NCBI RefSeq assembly: GCF_018263925.1
Contig: NZ_JAEVHF010000001.1
Coordinates: 310,001 to 374,000 of the forward strand
Source: Kistimonas asteriae
Lineage (GTDB): Bacteria; Pseudomonadota; Gammaproteobacteria; Pseudomonadales; Endozoicomonadaceae
DNA: 64,000 bases
Direction of reading: 5' to 3'
In this document: piece after piece, positions 9,303 through 19,133 of the stretch
How the letters are laid out: each line of letters opens with the position of its first letter
Numbering within the stretch: the stretch's first letter is position 1
The notes under the pieces: model-generated
What the model was told of the DNA's origin: nothing
The model's database searches: none
Seen by the model: the letters and a program-made list of their open reading frames with translations, nothing else
Made by a program: the position numbers and the translations under genes

Positions 9303-10034
9303 TCAGGCTGCCTGATGCCCCCCCAGGTAAGCTTCCCTAACTTCACTGTTAGTCAACAGATCAGCGCCAGTTCCTGTCATTCGAATCACACCGTTCACCA
9401 TTACATAACCGCGATCCGCCAGTTTCAGGGCGTGATTGGCGTTCTGCTCCACCAGAAATATCGTCATGCCCTGCCGAGCCACCTCCCGCAGAATCTTAAA
9501 GATCTGCTTGACGATGATGGGTGCAAGCCCAAGGCTTGGCTCATCCAGCAACAGCAGGCGGGGCCGACTCATTAAGCCCCGGGCAATCGCCAGCATCTGC
9601 TGCTCGCCACCGGAGAGTGTCGAAGCCCGTTGTCCGGAACGCTCCCGTAACCGGGGAAACAGCTCATACATACGCGTCTTGTCTTCCTCAGCGTGTTCCG
9701 CCCCGATGGCAACGGTCCCCATCATCAGGTTCTCTTCCACCGTCATATGGGGAAAAACATGACGCCCTTCCGGCACCAGGGCAATGCCCTTGCTGGCGAT
9801 ATCCGGCGTATTCACCTCGCGGAGATCCTCCCCTGCAAACAGGATCTGCCCAGACGATGCTCTGGGCTGGCCAAACAACGTCATCAACAGGGTTGATTTA
9901 CCGGCACCATTGGCGCCAATCAGACTGACGATCTCACCTTCCTGTACCGTCAGTGACACATTTCGGAGCGCCTGTATCGGACCGTAAAACGTATCCACAT
10001 TACGGATATCAAGCAGTGCCGGACTTGTACTCAT
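9303..10034 (-). CDS. livF: Branched-chain amino acid ABC transporter ATPase LivF
   Basis: One of two cytoplasmic ATPases powering uptake of leucine, isoleucine and valine. It has Walker A GANGAGKSTLLMT, signature LSGGEQQMLAIARGL, Walker B LLLLDEPSLG and the LIV-type ending VREAYLGGHQAA. The open frame runs further upstream to 10142, but that would overlap livG. AAGGAG lies 6 nt before ATG 10034, giving 243 residues, close to the family length of about 235. It is the last gene of livKHMGF, 10 bp after livG. Confidence 0.94.
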   Translation of the reverse strand: MSTSPALLDIRNVDTFYGPIQALRNVSLTVQEGEIVSLIGANGAGKSTLLMTLFGQPRASSGQILFAGEDLREVNTPDIASKGIALVPEGRHVFPHMTVEENLMMGTVAIGAEHAEEDKTRMYELFPRLRERSGQRASTLSGGEQQMLAIARGLMSRPRLLLLDEPSLGLAPIIVKQIFKILREVARQGMTIFLVEQNANHALKLADRGYVMVNGVIRMTGTGADLLTNSEVREAYLGGHQAA

Positions 10035-10044
10035 CATTCTCTCC

Positions 10045-10929
10045 TTAAACGGCCGCTTCCAGCATATCTTCCTCATCGGTGCCGAGGTAAGCGCCAATGA
10101 CATGGGGGTCGTCCCGAATCGCGGCGGGTTTTCCGCTGGCAATCACCTCACCATGATCCAGCACCACAATATGATCGGAAATGTTCATCACCATCCCCAT
10201 ATCATGCTCAATCAGTAAAACCGTTACTCCGAAATCATCCCGCAACTGACGAATCATGGCGCTCAGCTCCACCGTTTCGTTGGGGTTCAGGCCTGCTGCC
10301 GGTTCATCCAGGCAGACCAGATCCGGCCCGGTGCACATCGCCCGGGCAATCTCCAGCCGTCGCTGCTGACCATAGGGCAACTCACCGGCCAGTCGGTTGG
10401 CATGCTCAACAAGGTTGACCACATCCAGCCAGTACCAGGCCTTTTCCAGACCGTCGGCCTCCGATCGCTGAAACCCCGGAGTATTCAACAGGCCGGACAT
10501 CATGTTGCGGTTCATCTGCATATGCATGGCCACCATCAGATTTTCCAGCACCGTCATCTCCTTGAACAGACGGATATTCTGGAACGTGCGGGCCATACCC
10601 GCGCGGTTGACCTGGTGCGAACCACCAAACATCTTGAAATAAAGGCGTGACCCGAACTGTACCGGATTCAGAAAATCGTTTGCTTGAAAGGCCTCTCCCA
10701 GCACTTGACCGATATCTGTTTCACGGCCTTTGGCATGAAGCACGATACGCCCCTCTGTAGCCTTGTAAAACCCGGTCAGACAATTAAAAACCGTGGTTTT
10801 ACCCGCCCCATTAGGGCCTATCAGTGCCGTAATACTGCCTCGCCGAACACTGAAAGACACATCGCTCAGCGCCTTGATCCCGCCAAAACACATCGACAAC
10901 TGATCAACCTTGAGAATATCCGTGCTCAT
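10045..10929 (-). CDS. livG: Branched-chain amino acid ABC transporter ATPase LivG
   Basis: Second ATPase of the LIV system, 294 residues, longer than most LivG (about 255) because of an insert between Walker A and the Q-loop region (GRETDIGQVLGEAFQANDF). Walker A is GPNGAGKTTVFNC, the signature LPYGQQRRLEIARAM, Walker B LVCLDEPAAG, and the family motif GLNPNETVEL follows. The start overlaps the livM stop by 4 bases; livF follows after 10 bp. Confidence 0.94.
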   Translation of the reverse strand: MSTDILKVDQLSMCFGGIKALSDVSFSVRRGSITALIGPNGAGKTTVFNCLTGFYKATEGRIVLHAKGRETDIGQVLGEAFQANDFLNPVQFGSRLYFKMFGGSHQVNRAGMARTFQNIRLFKEMTVLENLMVAMHMQMNRNMMSGLLNTPGFQRSEADGLEKAWYWLDVVNLVEHANRLAGELPYGQQRRLEIARAMCTGPDLVCLDEPAAGLNPNETVELSAMIRQLRDDFGVTVLLIEHDMGMVMNISDHIVVLDHGEVIASGKPAAIRDDPHVIGAYLGTDEEDMLEAAV

Positions 10930-12254
10930 TGTGCACCTCCCATGGCAGGCGCCATGCCGGCTTGAGACTCCCCCTTCGGTCGTGAATGCGCTTCACGGCT
11001 TAACCGCACCAGCCCACGTGGACGCCAGATCATCATCAACACCATCAATGCGCCAAACATCAGGACCCGGAATTCGGCAAAATCGCGCAGCACCTCCGGC
11101 AGGATGGTCAAGACAAACGCAGCCACCACAACACCACGGGTAGAACCAAGCCCCCCCAATACGACAATGGCCAGGATCAGTGCTGATTCAAAGAATGTAA
11201 ACGACGATGGATTCACAAAACCCTGGTAAGTCGCAAAAAATACCCCGGCTATTCCACCAATGGCTGCCCCGGTCATGAACGCTGAGAGCTTGACTACCAC
11301 ATGATTGATCCCCAACGACCGACAGGCAATCTCATCCTCTCGCAGGGCTTCCCAAGCACGTCCCAACGGCATGCGGGTAAGACGTCGATTGATATGCAAT
11401 ACGACCCACACCAAGGCCAGCAGTATCAGGAAGATAAAGATAAACTTGTAGTTGGAACTATATTCCAGGCCAAAGAACTCATGAAACGGCGTTCCCTCCT
11501 TGACCCGGCGCTTGAACTCTAACCCAAACAACGTCGGCGCAGGTGCAGACATACCATTGGGACCACCGGTAAAAGCTGTCCAGTTATTCAACACCAGTCG
11601 GATAATTTCACCGAACCCAAGGGTGACGATCGCGAGGTAATCCCCATGCATACGTAGAACCGGAAAACCGAGCAACGCACCAAACACTGCCGCCAATAAT
11701 GCAGCCAGAGGCAGCATGGCCCAGAATCCCAATCCAAGGTATTCATAGCCCAGTGCCAATCCATAAGCACCGATGGCGTAAAAGGCCACAAATCCCAGAT
11801 CCAGCAAACCCGCCAGCCCAACAACAATATTGAGCCCCAGCCCCAGCAACACGTAAATCAAACCGAGGATCACCACGGTGATCCAGTACTTGGTGGCCAC
11901 AAAGGGAAAGATCAAACCGGCAATAAACAACAATGGAACGATATAACGCAGGTGGCTTTTCTCACCCAGGGGTTTGACATAAACGCCCGTCTTGCGATTA
12001 CCAAAGCGCTTCAGCAACGATTGCCCTGCTGTGGTTTGAACAAACAGCGACATGGTCAACCGCCCGATGGCAATCACCCCGACAATGGCGAACAGCGTTT
12101 CCATCCGCAACTTAAACTCATAACCATCCAGCAGAAAGCCGATCATGGGCCCGAAAATCACCAGCGACAGCAGTGCGGCGGCCGAGGTATCAATCAGGCT
12201 GCGCTTCCAGTCAAGGGTGCCGGATATGGTGGTTGCTTGCGCGTTCGGCTGCAT
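10926..12254 (-). CDS. livM: Branched-chain amino acid ABC permease LivM
   Basis: Inner-membrane permease of the LIV system, 442 residues, with an N-terminal extension of three or four helices (about 20-135) before the conserved permease core starting near YVLLGLGLNIVVGLAGLLDL. Typical LivM segments are GALLGFPVLRMHGDYLAIVTLG, REDEIACRSLGIN and GGLGSTRGVVVAAFVLTILP. The start shares one base with the livH stop, so they are tightly coupled. It would pair with LivH to form the channel. Confidence 0.94.
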   Translation of the reverse strand: MQPNAQATTISGTLDWKRSLIDTSAAALLSLVIFGPMIGFLLDGYEFKLRMETLFAIVGVIAIGRLTMSLFVQTTAGQSLLKRFGNRKTGVYVKPLGEKSHLRYIVPLLFIAGLIFPFVATKYWITVVILGLIYVLLGLGLNIVVGLAGLLDLGFVAFYAIGAYGLALGYEYLGLGFWAMLPLAALLAAVFGALLGFPVLRMHGDYLAIVTLGFGEIIRLVLNNWTAFTGGPNGMSAPAPTLFGLEFKRRVKEGTPFHEFFGLEYSSNYKFIFIFLILLALVWVVLHINRRLTRMPLGRAWEALREDEIACRSLGINHVVVKLSAFMTGAAIGGIAGVFFATYQGFVNPSSFTFFESALILAIVVLGGLGSTRGVVVAAFVLTILPEVLRDFAEFRVLMFGALMVLMMIWRPRGLVRLSREAHSRPKGESQAGMAPAMGGAQ

Positions 12255-13171
12255 CAGACTTTCTCCACTTCCGGCTTACCCAGCAGGCCACTCGGCTTGA
12301 AGATCATGATCAGCACCAGCAGGCTGAAGGCAAAGACATCCTTGTAGTCCGTATTGATCATGCCCGAGAACAGGGATTCCGACAGGCCAAGGATAATGCC
12401 GCCCAGCATGGCTCCCGGCAAAGAACCTATCCCCCCGAGCACGGCCGCCGTAAATGCCTTGATGCCGGTGATGAAGCCGACATAGAAGTCAAAGGTTCCA
12501 TAATTCATGGTCACCAGCACCCCGGCCAGCGCCGCCATCGACGCACCGATAACAAACACCGTGGAAATCACCTTATCAGTATCAATACCAAGGATGGAGG
12601 CCATCTTACGATCCTGCTGGGTGGCCCGACACTTACGGCCCAGGCTGGTACGGTGAATCAACCAGGTCAGCAAGCCCATCCCCAGCAATGCAGCAATGAC
12701 AATCAGCATCTGGATATACGACATCTGAACAAAGCCATCGCCCATATTGATGCGGATGCTGCCTTCCAGCAGAACCGGCACCCCCTGGTTCCTGGCACCC
12801 TGACTGATCTGCACATAATTCTGTAACACCAGTGACATGCCGATGGCCGAAATCAACGGCGCTAGTCGTGTAGAGCCTCGTAACGGCCGGTAGGCCACCC
12901 GCTCAATGGTCCAGCCATAAACGCCATTGATAACAATGGTAAACGCCAGCGTCGCCAGCAAAATGATGGGAAAAGATTCAATACCGAAGAAAGCCAGAAT
13001 GGCAATAATGATGGCGGTCAGGTAAGCCGAGACCATGTAAACATCACCATGGGCAAAATTGATCATGCCGATAATGCCGTACACCATCGTATAACCGATG
13101 GCGATCAGCCCGTATACGGAACCCAGGGTGAGTCCGTTGACCAGCTGCTGAAGAATGATTGAAAGATCCAT
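12254..13171 (-). CDS. livH: Branched-chain amino acid ABC permease LivH
   Basis: Partner permease of LivM, 305 residues with about eight helices. Hallmarks are LVNGLTLGSVYGLIAIGYTM at the N-terminus, MINFAHGDVYM and AVLGGIGSLPGAMLGGIILG near the C-terminus. Its start lies 109 bp after livK, and the gap contains a G+C-rich hairpin that may lower expression of the membrane and ATPase genes relative to the binding protein. A long open frame on the opposite strand (12173-12826) is a shadow of this gene. Confidence 0.95.
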   Translation of the reverse strand: MDLSIILQQLVNGLTLGSVYGLIAIGYTMVYGIIGMINFAHGDVYMVSAYLTAIIIAILAFFGIESFPIILLATLAFTIVINGVYGWTIERVAYRPLRGSTRLAPLISAIGMSLVLQNYVQISQGARNQGVPVLLEGSIRINMGDGFVQMSYIQMLIVIAALLGMGLLTWLIHRTSLGRKCRATQQDRKMASILGIDTDKVISTVFVIGASMAALAGVLVTMNYGTFDFYVGFITGIKAFTAAVLGGIGSLPGAMLGGIILGLSESLFSGMINTDYKDVFAFSLLVLIMIFKPSGLLGKPEVEKV

Positions 13172-13244
13172 ACGTTACCCGGTTACGACTTGAATTATTG
13201 TTATTACCGGATAGACGGGTCGTCTCACCCGGTCGTATAACTGC

Positions 13245-13273
13245 CAGGGCCCCGGGGATTACCCGAAGCCCTG
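13245..13273 (-). terminator. Possible attenuating hairpin between livK and livH
   Basis: CAGGGC (13245-13250) pairs with GCCCTG (13268-13273), with further CCGGGG/CCCG pairing inside the loop and no T-run. Position right after livK suggests partial termination or mRNA stabilisation so that the binding protein is made in excess. Confidence 0.45.
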
Positions 13274-13280
13274 TGCCGGA

Positions 13281-14402
13281 TCAGAGCTGACCGTAAGAAC
13301 CGTCAGTACCCCACTGGTACATGACGTAATCGGATACTTCCAGATCACCCTTGTCATCAAAGGCTTTCTTGCCGAGCACGGTATCGACGGTGTTGTCCTT
13401 CAACCAGGCCGCCACCTTGGCGCCATCCGTACTCTCTACCGCCGTTGCACCTGCGACGATCGATTGCATCGCCGCATAGGAATAGAGCGTGTAACCTTCA
13501 GGCTCATAGCCGGCTTTCTGGAAGGTGCTGACCACTTCCTTGCCATTGGGAATCTGGCGAGGATCGGCACCGAAGGTCATCAGCACGCCATTGACAAAGC
13601 TGGCGCCACCGGCAGCCTTCAGGAAGTCTTCAGAAACAATACCGTCACCGGAGATGAACTCGGCTTCCACACCCTGCTCACGCATCTGACGTACCAGCGG
13701 GCCAGCCTCTGAGTGCAGACCGCCAAAATAGACGACTTCCGCCTTACTGGAACGGATCTTGGTGACCAGGGCATTGAAATCTTTCTCACCACGAGTCAGA
13801 CCTTCATACAGCACTTCCTTCACACCCAGCTTGTTCATATGGGCTTTCATGGCGTCCGCCAGCCCTTGGCCATAGGTGTCCTTGTCGTGCAGCACGGCAA
13901 CCTTGGTCGCGCCCAGTTCGTTGACAATATGTTCAGCGGCAACGGTTCCCTGCTGGTCATCCCGGCCACAGATGCGGAAGACCTGGTCAAAATCCTGTTC
14001 GGTCAGTTTAGGGTTGGTAGATGCAGGCGTGATCATCAGGATGCCGGCTTCATCGTAGATCTTGGAAGCAGGAATACTGGATGATGAGCAGAAGTGGCCA
14101 ATGACAAAATCGGCACCATCAGAGTCCACCAGTCGGTTGGCGACAGAGACTGCCTGTTTAGGCTCACAGGCATCGTCCGCCTTGACCAGTTTGATCAGTT
14201 CCCCGTTAATGCCCCCCTTGGCATTGATATCCTTGGCTGCCTGTTCTGCGCCTTTCCAGAGCTGTTCACCAAAGGCCGCGTAGGCGCCCGTGTGGGGACC
14301 GGCAACCCCTATCACCACATCCGCCTGAGCCACACTGGCCATACCCATGGCGCCGGCTACGGCAACAGACAGAAGGCTTTGCTTGAGAAGAGTCTTGCTC
14401 AT
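13281..14402 (-). CDS. livK: Periplasmic branched-chain amino acid-binding protein LivK/LivJ
   Basis: Substrate-binding protein of the LIV system. A signal peptide is clear (MSKTLLKQSLLSVAVAGAMG, cleavage near AQA-DVVIGVAG). The mature part shows the type I periplasmic fold: AGPHTGAYAAFGEQLWKGAE, DDACEPKQAVSVANRLV, VIGHFCSSSSIPASKIY and GDGIVSEDFLKAAG. There are 373 residues, the usual size. It is the first gene of the minus-strand operon livKHMGF; its promoter should lie in 14403-14594. Confidence 0.94.
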   Translation of the reverse strand: MSKTLLKQSLLSVAVAGAMGMASVAQADVVIGVAGPHTGAYAAFGEQLWKGAEQAAKDINAKGGINGELIKLVKADDACEPKQAVSVANRLVDSDGADFVIGHFCSSSSIPASKIYDEAGILMITPASTNPKLTEQDFDQVFRICGRDDQQGTVAAEHIVNELGATKVAVLHDKDTYGQGLADAMKAHMNKLGVKEVLYEGLTRGEKDFNALVTKIRSSKAEVVYFGGLHSEAGPLVRQMREQGVEAEFISGDGIVSEDFLKAAGGASFVNGVLMTFGADPRQIPNGKEVVSTFQKAGYEPEGYTLYSYAAMQSIVAGATAVESTDGAKVAAWLKDNTVDTVLGKKAFDDKGDLEVSDYVMYQWGTDGSYGQL

Positions 14403-14594
14403 GATTGTTCCCTGCTTTCTTTATTGTTGTTATGACCGCCGGCACTCCGCACGGTCATCCGAGGGAGCTCATAGGCAAGTTTCACACCAGATCACCCAGT
14501 GTCGGCGGATCGGGATAAACTGCCCATGATTAAAGCCTGAGTGCAGCATCGTTTCTGCACAGGGAATTCATAATGGCACAATCAACGCACCGAT

Positions 14595-15503
14595 TTAAAG
14601 CCTTGGTTCCACCTTCTCCAGTGACGATGCGTGGGAGGGTTCAGGCGATGATTCGTCAGGCTGCCAGTCCGGATAACCAAAAAGATGCCTCAAGCGCTGG
14701 CCCATGCGTTTTCCCGGCGCAAAGGCATCGCGCAGCATGTCGCGCCATTCATGAAACGACAGCGTGATGGGGTTATGGGAGCAGATCTGGCGGGTAATCC
14801 CATATTCACAGGCTTCGCCCGGTTTCTCATCAACAAAGGTACCGAACAGCCGATCCCAGATGATCAGAATACCACCGAAATTCCGGTCGATATACGACGG
14901 ATTACGAGCATGATGCAGCCGATGATGGGCAGGCGTATTGAAGATCCACTCAAACCAGCCCAGTTTAGGAATGACCTGGGTATGAATAAAGAACTGGTAG
15001 AACAGGTTCATCAAAACAACGGCGATTACTGTTTCCGGCGGAAATCCCAACATAACCATCGGCGTCCAGAATACCCACATGCCAGCGACCGGGTACATTA
15101 GGCTCTGACGAAACGCCGTGGAGAAATTGAGTTTCTCGGATGAGTGATGAACCACATGTGCTGCCCACATCCAGCGAATATTGTGACAGGCACGATGAAA
15201 CCAGTAGTAAAAGAAATCCTGTAGCAGGAACAGCAGGGCAATTGACCAGGCGGTCACGGGTATCTCGAACAAGCGGACATCAAACAGCCAATAATAGACG
15301 GCAATGACCATCACACCGGTGAGTGCTTCCACCAGCTGATACATGCCCGCCAGCATGGCATTGGATACCGTATCGGCCAGTGAATAGTTGGCGCTTTCAG
15401 GGAAGTGGCTCCTGTGTTTACGGAGATAAAAGAACTCTGCGCCAATCGTCACCAGGTAAAGCGGTGTCAGCAGCAACAGGAGAAGATTGATATCAAAATC
15501 CAT
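14595..15503 (-). CDS. Sterol desaturase / fatty acid hydroxylase family protein
   Basis: Integral membrane di-iron oxygenase of the fatty acid hydroxylase superfamily. Three or four N-terminal helices are followed by the histidine boxes that bind iron: HRACH, HVVHH, and HHRLHHARN after FNTPA. These enzymes hydroxylate or desaturate lipids; bacterial members act on unknown lipids or alkylglycerols. The 302 residues are of usual length, with a polar, Ser/Pro-rich C-terminal tail. It is on the same strand as and upstream of livK, 192 bp away, but a functional link is not evident. Confidence 0.85.
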   Translation of the reverse strand: MDFDINLLLLLLTPLYLVTIGAEFFYLRKHRSHFPESANYSLADTVSNAMLAGMYQLVEALTGVMVIAVYYWLFDVRLFEIPVTAWSIALLFLLQDFFYYWFHRACHNIRWMWAAHVVHHSSEKLNFSTAFRQSLMYPVAGMWVFWTPMVMLGFPPETVIAVVLMNLFYQFFIHTQVIPKLGWFEWIFNTPAHHRLHHARNPSYIDRNFGGILIIWDRLFGTFVDEKPGEACEYGITRQICSHNPITLSFHEWRDMLRDAFAPGKRMGQRLRHLFGYPDWQPDESSPEPSHASSLEKVEPRL

Positions 15504-15689
15504 GCAACACTCTCTGTGATTTTTATTGTTCTTACGCTGCGTATTATTTCACGCCTTTACCGTGAAACCATGACTCCAGTGCTCGCTCTATCGGTCATAA
15601 GGGGATAAAAAACACACTGCAGCCCCTGTAGGCTATCCTGCAGAGCGGCCTATAAATCCGAATACCTGACTGCCTGCAGGAGCATGAGT

Positions 15690-16916
15690 GTGACAACAAT
15701 TCGCATCATCAATACCCATATCCTTGATGCAGCGAACGGTCATCTGCTGCCGAAACAATGCCTGAGTATTGCTAATGGTCACATTACGGCGGTCAGCGAT
15801 GTCATTCCCGACGAACCAGCGGATATCTCCCTTGATGCGGAAGGGCGTGTTGTCATGCCTGGCCTCTGCGACGCCCACGTCCATATCACTGCGGCGACAC
15901 CAGATTTTGTCGCCTTGCGCCACTGGCCACCTTCCTACGTCACCGCCCATGCCGCAGGTATCCTGAACGGTATGTTGATGCGCGGCTTTACTACAGTACG
16001 GGATGCCGGCGGTGCCGATTTTGGCTATGCACAAGCCATCGAGGAAGGGCTCCTTATCGGCCCCCGCCTGCTCTTTTGCGGACATGCCCTGTCGCAAACG
16101 GGCGGACACGGTGACATGCGTCTCCCGGGGGATGAACACACTGACCACTGCTTTTGCTGTGCGGGGTTAGGGAAAGTCTGTGATGGCGTCGCGGAGGTTC
16201 GACGCGCCTGTCGTGATGAAATCCGTAAAGGTGCCCACCAGATCAAACTGATGGTCTCCGGTGGCGTCGCGTCCCCAACAGACCGGATCACCAGCACACA
16301 GTTCGCCGAGGATGAAATCCAGGCGGCCGTTGAGGAAGCAGAAGCGGCTAATCGCTATGTGATGGCCCATGCCTATACTAACCGTGCAATTGTGCGGGCA
16401 CTAAAGTGCGGCGTACGCTCCATTGAACATGGTAACCTGATAACGCAGGAAGGGATTGAATTACTCAAACAAAAACAGGCATATCTGGTGCCAACCCTGT
16501 CGACCTATGACCGGCTGGCTCGCGAAGGTGTGGAAGCGGGTATGCCCGTAGCACTGCAGAAGAAAGTCTATAGCGTACTGGATGCAGGGATTCAGGCCTT
16601 GGAAACAGCCTGGCAGGCCAATGTGAATATTGTATTTGGCACGGATTTGCTGGGCAGCATGCACACATCCCAGTTGCAGGAGTTTGCCATACGCCGGGAG
16701 GTCATGCCCGCCAGCTCGCTAATACAATCCGCCACCCTGAAGGCGGCAGAACTGTTCAATATGTCCGATGAAATAGGCACTCTGGCAGAAGGTTACCGGG
16801 CAGACTTGCTGATAGTGGATGGCAACCCACTTGAAGATATCACTGTATTACAAGACCCCGAACGCTATCTGAAAGTCATCATGAAGGATGGCAGAATTTA
16901 TAAAAATACCCTGTAG
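15690..16916 (+). CDS. Metal-dependent amidohydrolase (imidazolonepropionase/prolidase-like)
   Basis: Amidohydrolase-superfamily TIM-barrel enzyme. Metal-binding marks are DAHVHI near residue 60, the lysine in HQIKLMVSGG, then AHAYT, SIEHGN and the catalytic Asp in FGTDLLG. The subgroup includes Xaa-Pro and Xaa-Arg dipeptidases and related hydrolases of cyclic amides; the substrate cannot be told. ATG at 15684 has AGGAG only 1 nt away, while GTG at 15690 has it at 7 nt, so the GTG start is preferred (408 residues). No signal peptide. It diverges from the sterol desaturase gene. Confidence 0.85.
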   Translation: MTTIRIINTHILDAANGHLLPKQCLSIANGHITAVSDVIPDEPADISLDAEGRVVMPGLCDAHVHITAATPDFVALRHWPPSYVTAHAAGILNGMLMRGFTTVRDAGGADFGYAQAIEEGLLIGPRLLFCGHALSQTGGHGDMRLPGDEHTDHCFCCAGLGKVCDGVAEVRRACRDEIRKGAHQIKLMVSGGVASPTDRITSTQFAEDEIQAAVEEAEAANRYVMAHAYTNRAIVRALKCGVRSIEHGNLITQEGIELLKQKQAYLVPTLSTYDRLAREGVEAGMPVALQKKVYSVLDAGIQALETAWQANVNIVFGTDLLGSMHTSQLQEFAIRREVMPASSLIQSATLKAAELFNMSDEIGTLAEGYRADLLIVDGNPLEDITVLQDPERYLKVIMKDGRIYKNTL

Positions 16917-16928
16917 TGCCCCACTAAT

Positions 16929-16963
16929 GGCTCTTAGGGAAACAACAGAAAACCCTAAGAGCC
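16929..16963. terminator. Hairpin between convergent amidohydrolase and dehydrogenase genes
   Basis: GGCTCTTAGGG (16929-16939) and CCCTAAGAGCC (16953-16963) make an 11-bp perfect stem with a 13-nt A-rich loop. It sits exactly between two converging genes and probably terminates both, although T-runs are absent. Confidence 0.6.
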
Positions 16964-16975
16964 CGCTGACTTCTA

Positions 16976-18514
16976 TCAACCAAACTCAATACCCTGGGCA
17001 AGCGGCAATTCGCCCCCGTAGTTGATTGTATTAGTGGCACGACGCATATAGTTTTTCCAGGCATCACTGCCAGATTCCCGGCCACCACCGGTTTCCTTCT
17101 CCCCCCCAAACGCCCCGCCAATTTCTGCCCCGGAGGTGCCAATATTCACATTGGCGATACCGCAGTCAGACCCTGCAGGCGACAGGAACCGTTCTGCTTC
17201 CCGCATATTTTCCGTGAATATGGCCGAGGAAAGCCCTTGGGGAACCTCATTATGAATGGCAATGGCTTCGTCCAGATCGTCATATTCCATGACATACAGA
17301 ATCGGTGCGAAAGTTTCGTGATGGACGATGTGCGCATCATGCCGGATCTTCACAATGGCAGGGCGCACATAAAAACCACCGGCAGGAACATCATGCAAGA
17401 CCTGATCGCCGCCAAACAATACCTGTCCGCCTTCTCTCTGGGCTTCACCCAACGCCAGTTGCATGGCATTAAAGGACTGCTGATCTATGAGGGGGCCAAC
17501 CAGCGTACCGGCATCCCTTGGGTTGCCAATCGGTAATGTCTGGTAGGCTTTGACTAACCGGTGACAGACCTTGTTGGCTAACGCGCTATGGCAGATCAAC
17601 CGACGCAATGTCGTACAACGCTGCCCGGCGGTACCTACCGCCGAGAAAACGATCGCACGAAGTGCAAGATCAAGGTCTGCCGAGGGTGCCAGAATCATCG
17701 CATTATTACCGCCGAGCTCCAGCAGTGAGCGACCCAGTCTGCCAGCCACTGTCTGTGCGACCTTTTTCCCCATGGGAATCGAACCCGTGGCCGATACCAG
17801 CGGAATCCGGCTGTCTGCGCTCAGTTGCTCTCCGGTGTCCCGATCACCAATCACTACTGTTGAGACCGACCGCGGGATTTCCGGCATGCCGTCCAGTACC
17901 TTATCGACCACAGCCTGAACCGCCAGCGCGCACAGGGGCGTTTTCTCTGAGGGTTTCCAGATAATCGAATTACCACAGACAATCCCCAACATGGCATTCC
18001 AGGCCCAGACCGCCATGGGAAAGTTAAACGCGGTAATGACCGCCACCGGCCCCAGCGGGTGCCACTGCTCCATCATCCGGTGCCCCGGTCGTTCACTGGC
18101 AATGGTCAAACCGTAGAGCTGGCGGGAAAGCCCAGTGGCAAAATCACAGATATCAATCCATTCCTGCACCTCACCGAGGGCTTCCTGGGTAATTTTCCCG
18201 ACTTCCAGGCTGATCACTTCAGCCAGCGCCTCTTTATGTGCACGGGCTACTTCGCCAATGCGTCGGACAAACTCCCCCCGAACCGGGGCAGGCAGTGTTC
18301 GCAGACGCTCAAACGCGCTCTGCGCTTGCAAAATGACACTATTGACCTGTTGTTCACTGGCCATCTTCCCCCGGGTCAGGCCCTTGCCATCAATCGGTGA
18401 GGATACGATCAACAGATCGCCATCACCGGGCATTGCCCCATCACCCGCGACAGCCGTAAAGGCCTTTTCCGTCGCATACCCTGAGCCAAGTTGTGAAAAA
18501 ATTGCCAGTGTCAT
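16976..18514 (-). CDS. amaB: Aldehyde dehydrogenase, ALDH7 (alpha-aminoadipic semialdehyde) type
   Basis: NAD-dependent aldehyde dehydrogenase closely resembling antiquitin/AmaB, which oxidises L-piperideine-6-carboxylate / alpha-aminoadipic semialdehyde in lysine breakdown. Marks: ASERPGHRMMEQWHPLGPV, the Rossmann part ITAFNFPMAVWAWN, the glutamate motif LELGGNNAMI and the catalytic cysteine in GTAGQRCTTLRRL. ATG at 18514 gives 512 residues with GAGG 5 nt upstream; GTG at 18526 is an alternative. No other lysine catabolic gene is adjacent, so the symbol is by family resemblance. Confidence 0.83.
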   Translation of the reverse strand: MTLAIFSQLGSGYATEKAFTAVAGDGAMPGDGDLLIVSSPIDGKGLTRGKMASEQQVNSVILQAQSAFERLRTLPAPVRGEFVRRIGEVARAHKEALAEVISLEVGKITQEALGEVQEWIDICDFATGLSRQLYGLTIASERPGHRMMEQWHPLGPVAVITAFNFPMAVWAWNAMLGIVCGNSIIWKPSEKTPLCALAVQAVVDKVLDGMPEIPRSVSTVVIGDRDTGEQLSADSRIPLVSATGSIPMGKKVAQTVAGRLGRSLLELGGNNAMILAPSADLDLALRAIVFSAVGTAGQRCTTLRRLICHSALANKVCHRLVKAYQTLPIGNPRDAGTLVGPLIDQQSFNAMQLALGEAQREGGQVLFGGDQVLHDVPAGGFYVRPAIVKIRHDAHIVHHETFAPILYVMEYDDLDEAIAIHNEVPQGLSSAIFTENMREAERFLSPAGSDCGIANVNIGTSGAEIGGAFGGEKETGGGRESGSDAWKNYMRRATNTINYGGELPLAQGIEFG

Positions 18515-18677
18515 TGTCCGCCTCACCTGAACCGGTTATCCGGGTTAACCGACGCTGTCTGCCGGTTACATTATCTATCGTCCTTGATTGTTAAAAATAC
18601 GCACTAAACAATCGTGATGCCAGAACCAGCGTCTATGATTGATTGGATTCATACGCTTCATACCAAGGATTGTCATC

Positions 18678-19133
18678 ATGATTAAACCCCTGCTCCCTCT
18701 GTTTATGGTCATTGGCAGCACTGTGACTTATGCCGCATCCGATGACAAACCCTATGGAGGCAGGTTGCAGGTTGAAACCGTCAAAGAGCAAAGTGTCACG
18801 GACGATGGAAAACCCATTCAGTATCCTCTCACCGAGCATCCACAGGTAAAAACGCTCAGAATCAAGACACTTCCCGGTGGCGAGACCGGCTGGCACTATC
18901 ACCCTCTGCCGGGGTATGGCTTTGTGCTCGCGGGTACGATGGAAGTCACCCTGGAAAATGGTCGAAAAAATCGTTACGAAACCGGGGAAGCCATTTATGA
19001 AATTGTAAAAATTCCTCACAACGGTCGCTGTGTCAGCACCACCCCCTGTGACGTGATTGTTACCTTTACCAGCGCTGAAGGCGTACCGGTCACAGTGATG
19101 GTTCCACCGATGGAAGAGTCGTCGGCGCTATAG
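18678..19133 (+). CDS. Secreted cupin-domain protein
   Basis: A 151-residue protein with a signal peptide (MIKPLLPLFMVIGSTVTYAA) and one cupin barrel. The metal-binding cupin 1 motif is GWHYHPLPGYGFVLAGTMEV with two histidines, followed by the GEAIYEI strand and H-N-G. Start at 18678 is set by AAGGA 8 nt upstream; the frame is open from 18639. Two late cysteines (GRCVSTTPCDV) could form a disulfide. Function unknown. It diverges from the dehydrogenase gene. Confidence 0.8.
   Translation: MIKPLLPLFMVIGSTVTYAASDDKPYGGRLQVETVKEQSVTDDGKPIQYPLTEHPQVKTLRIKTLPGGETGWHYHPLPGYGFVLAGTMEVTLENGRKNRYETGEAIYEIVKIPHNGRCVSTTPCDVIVTFTSAEGVPVTVMVPPMEESSAL

Noticed and set aside
12173..12826. 217-residue plus-strand frame over livM/livH
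   Set aside because: Antisense shadow of livH and livM, with His/Gln-rich composition typical of reversed coding sequence.
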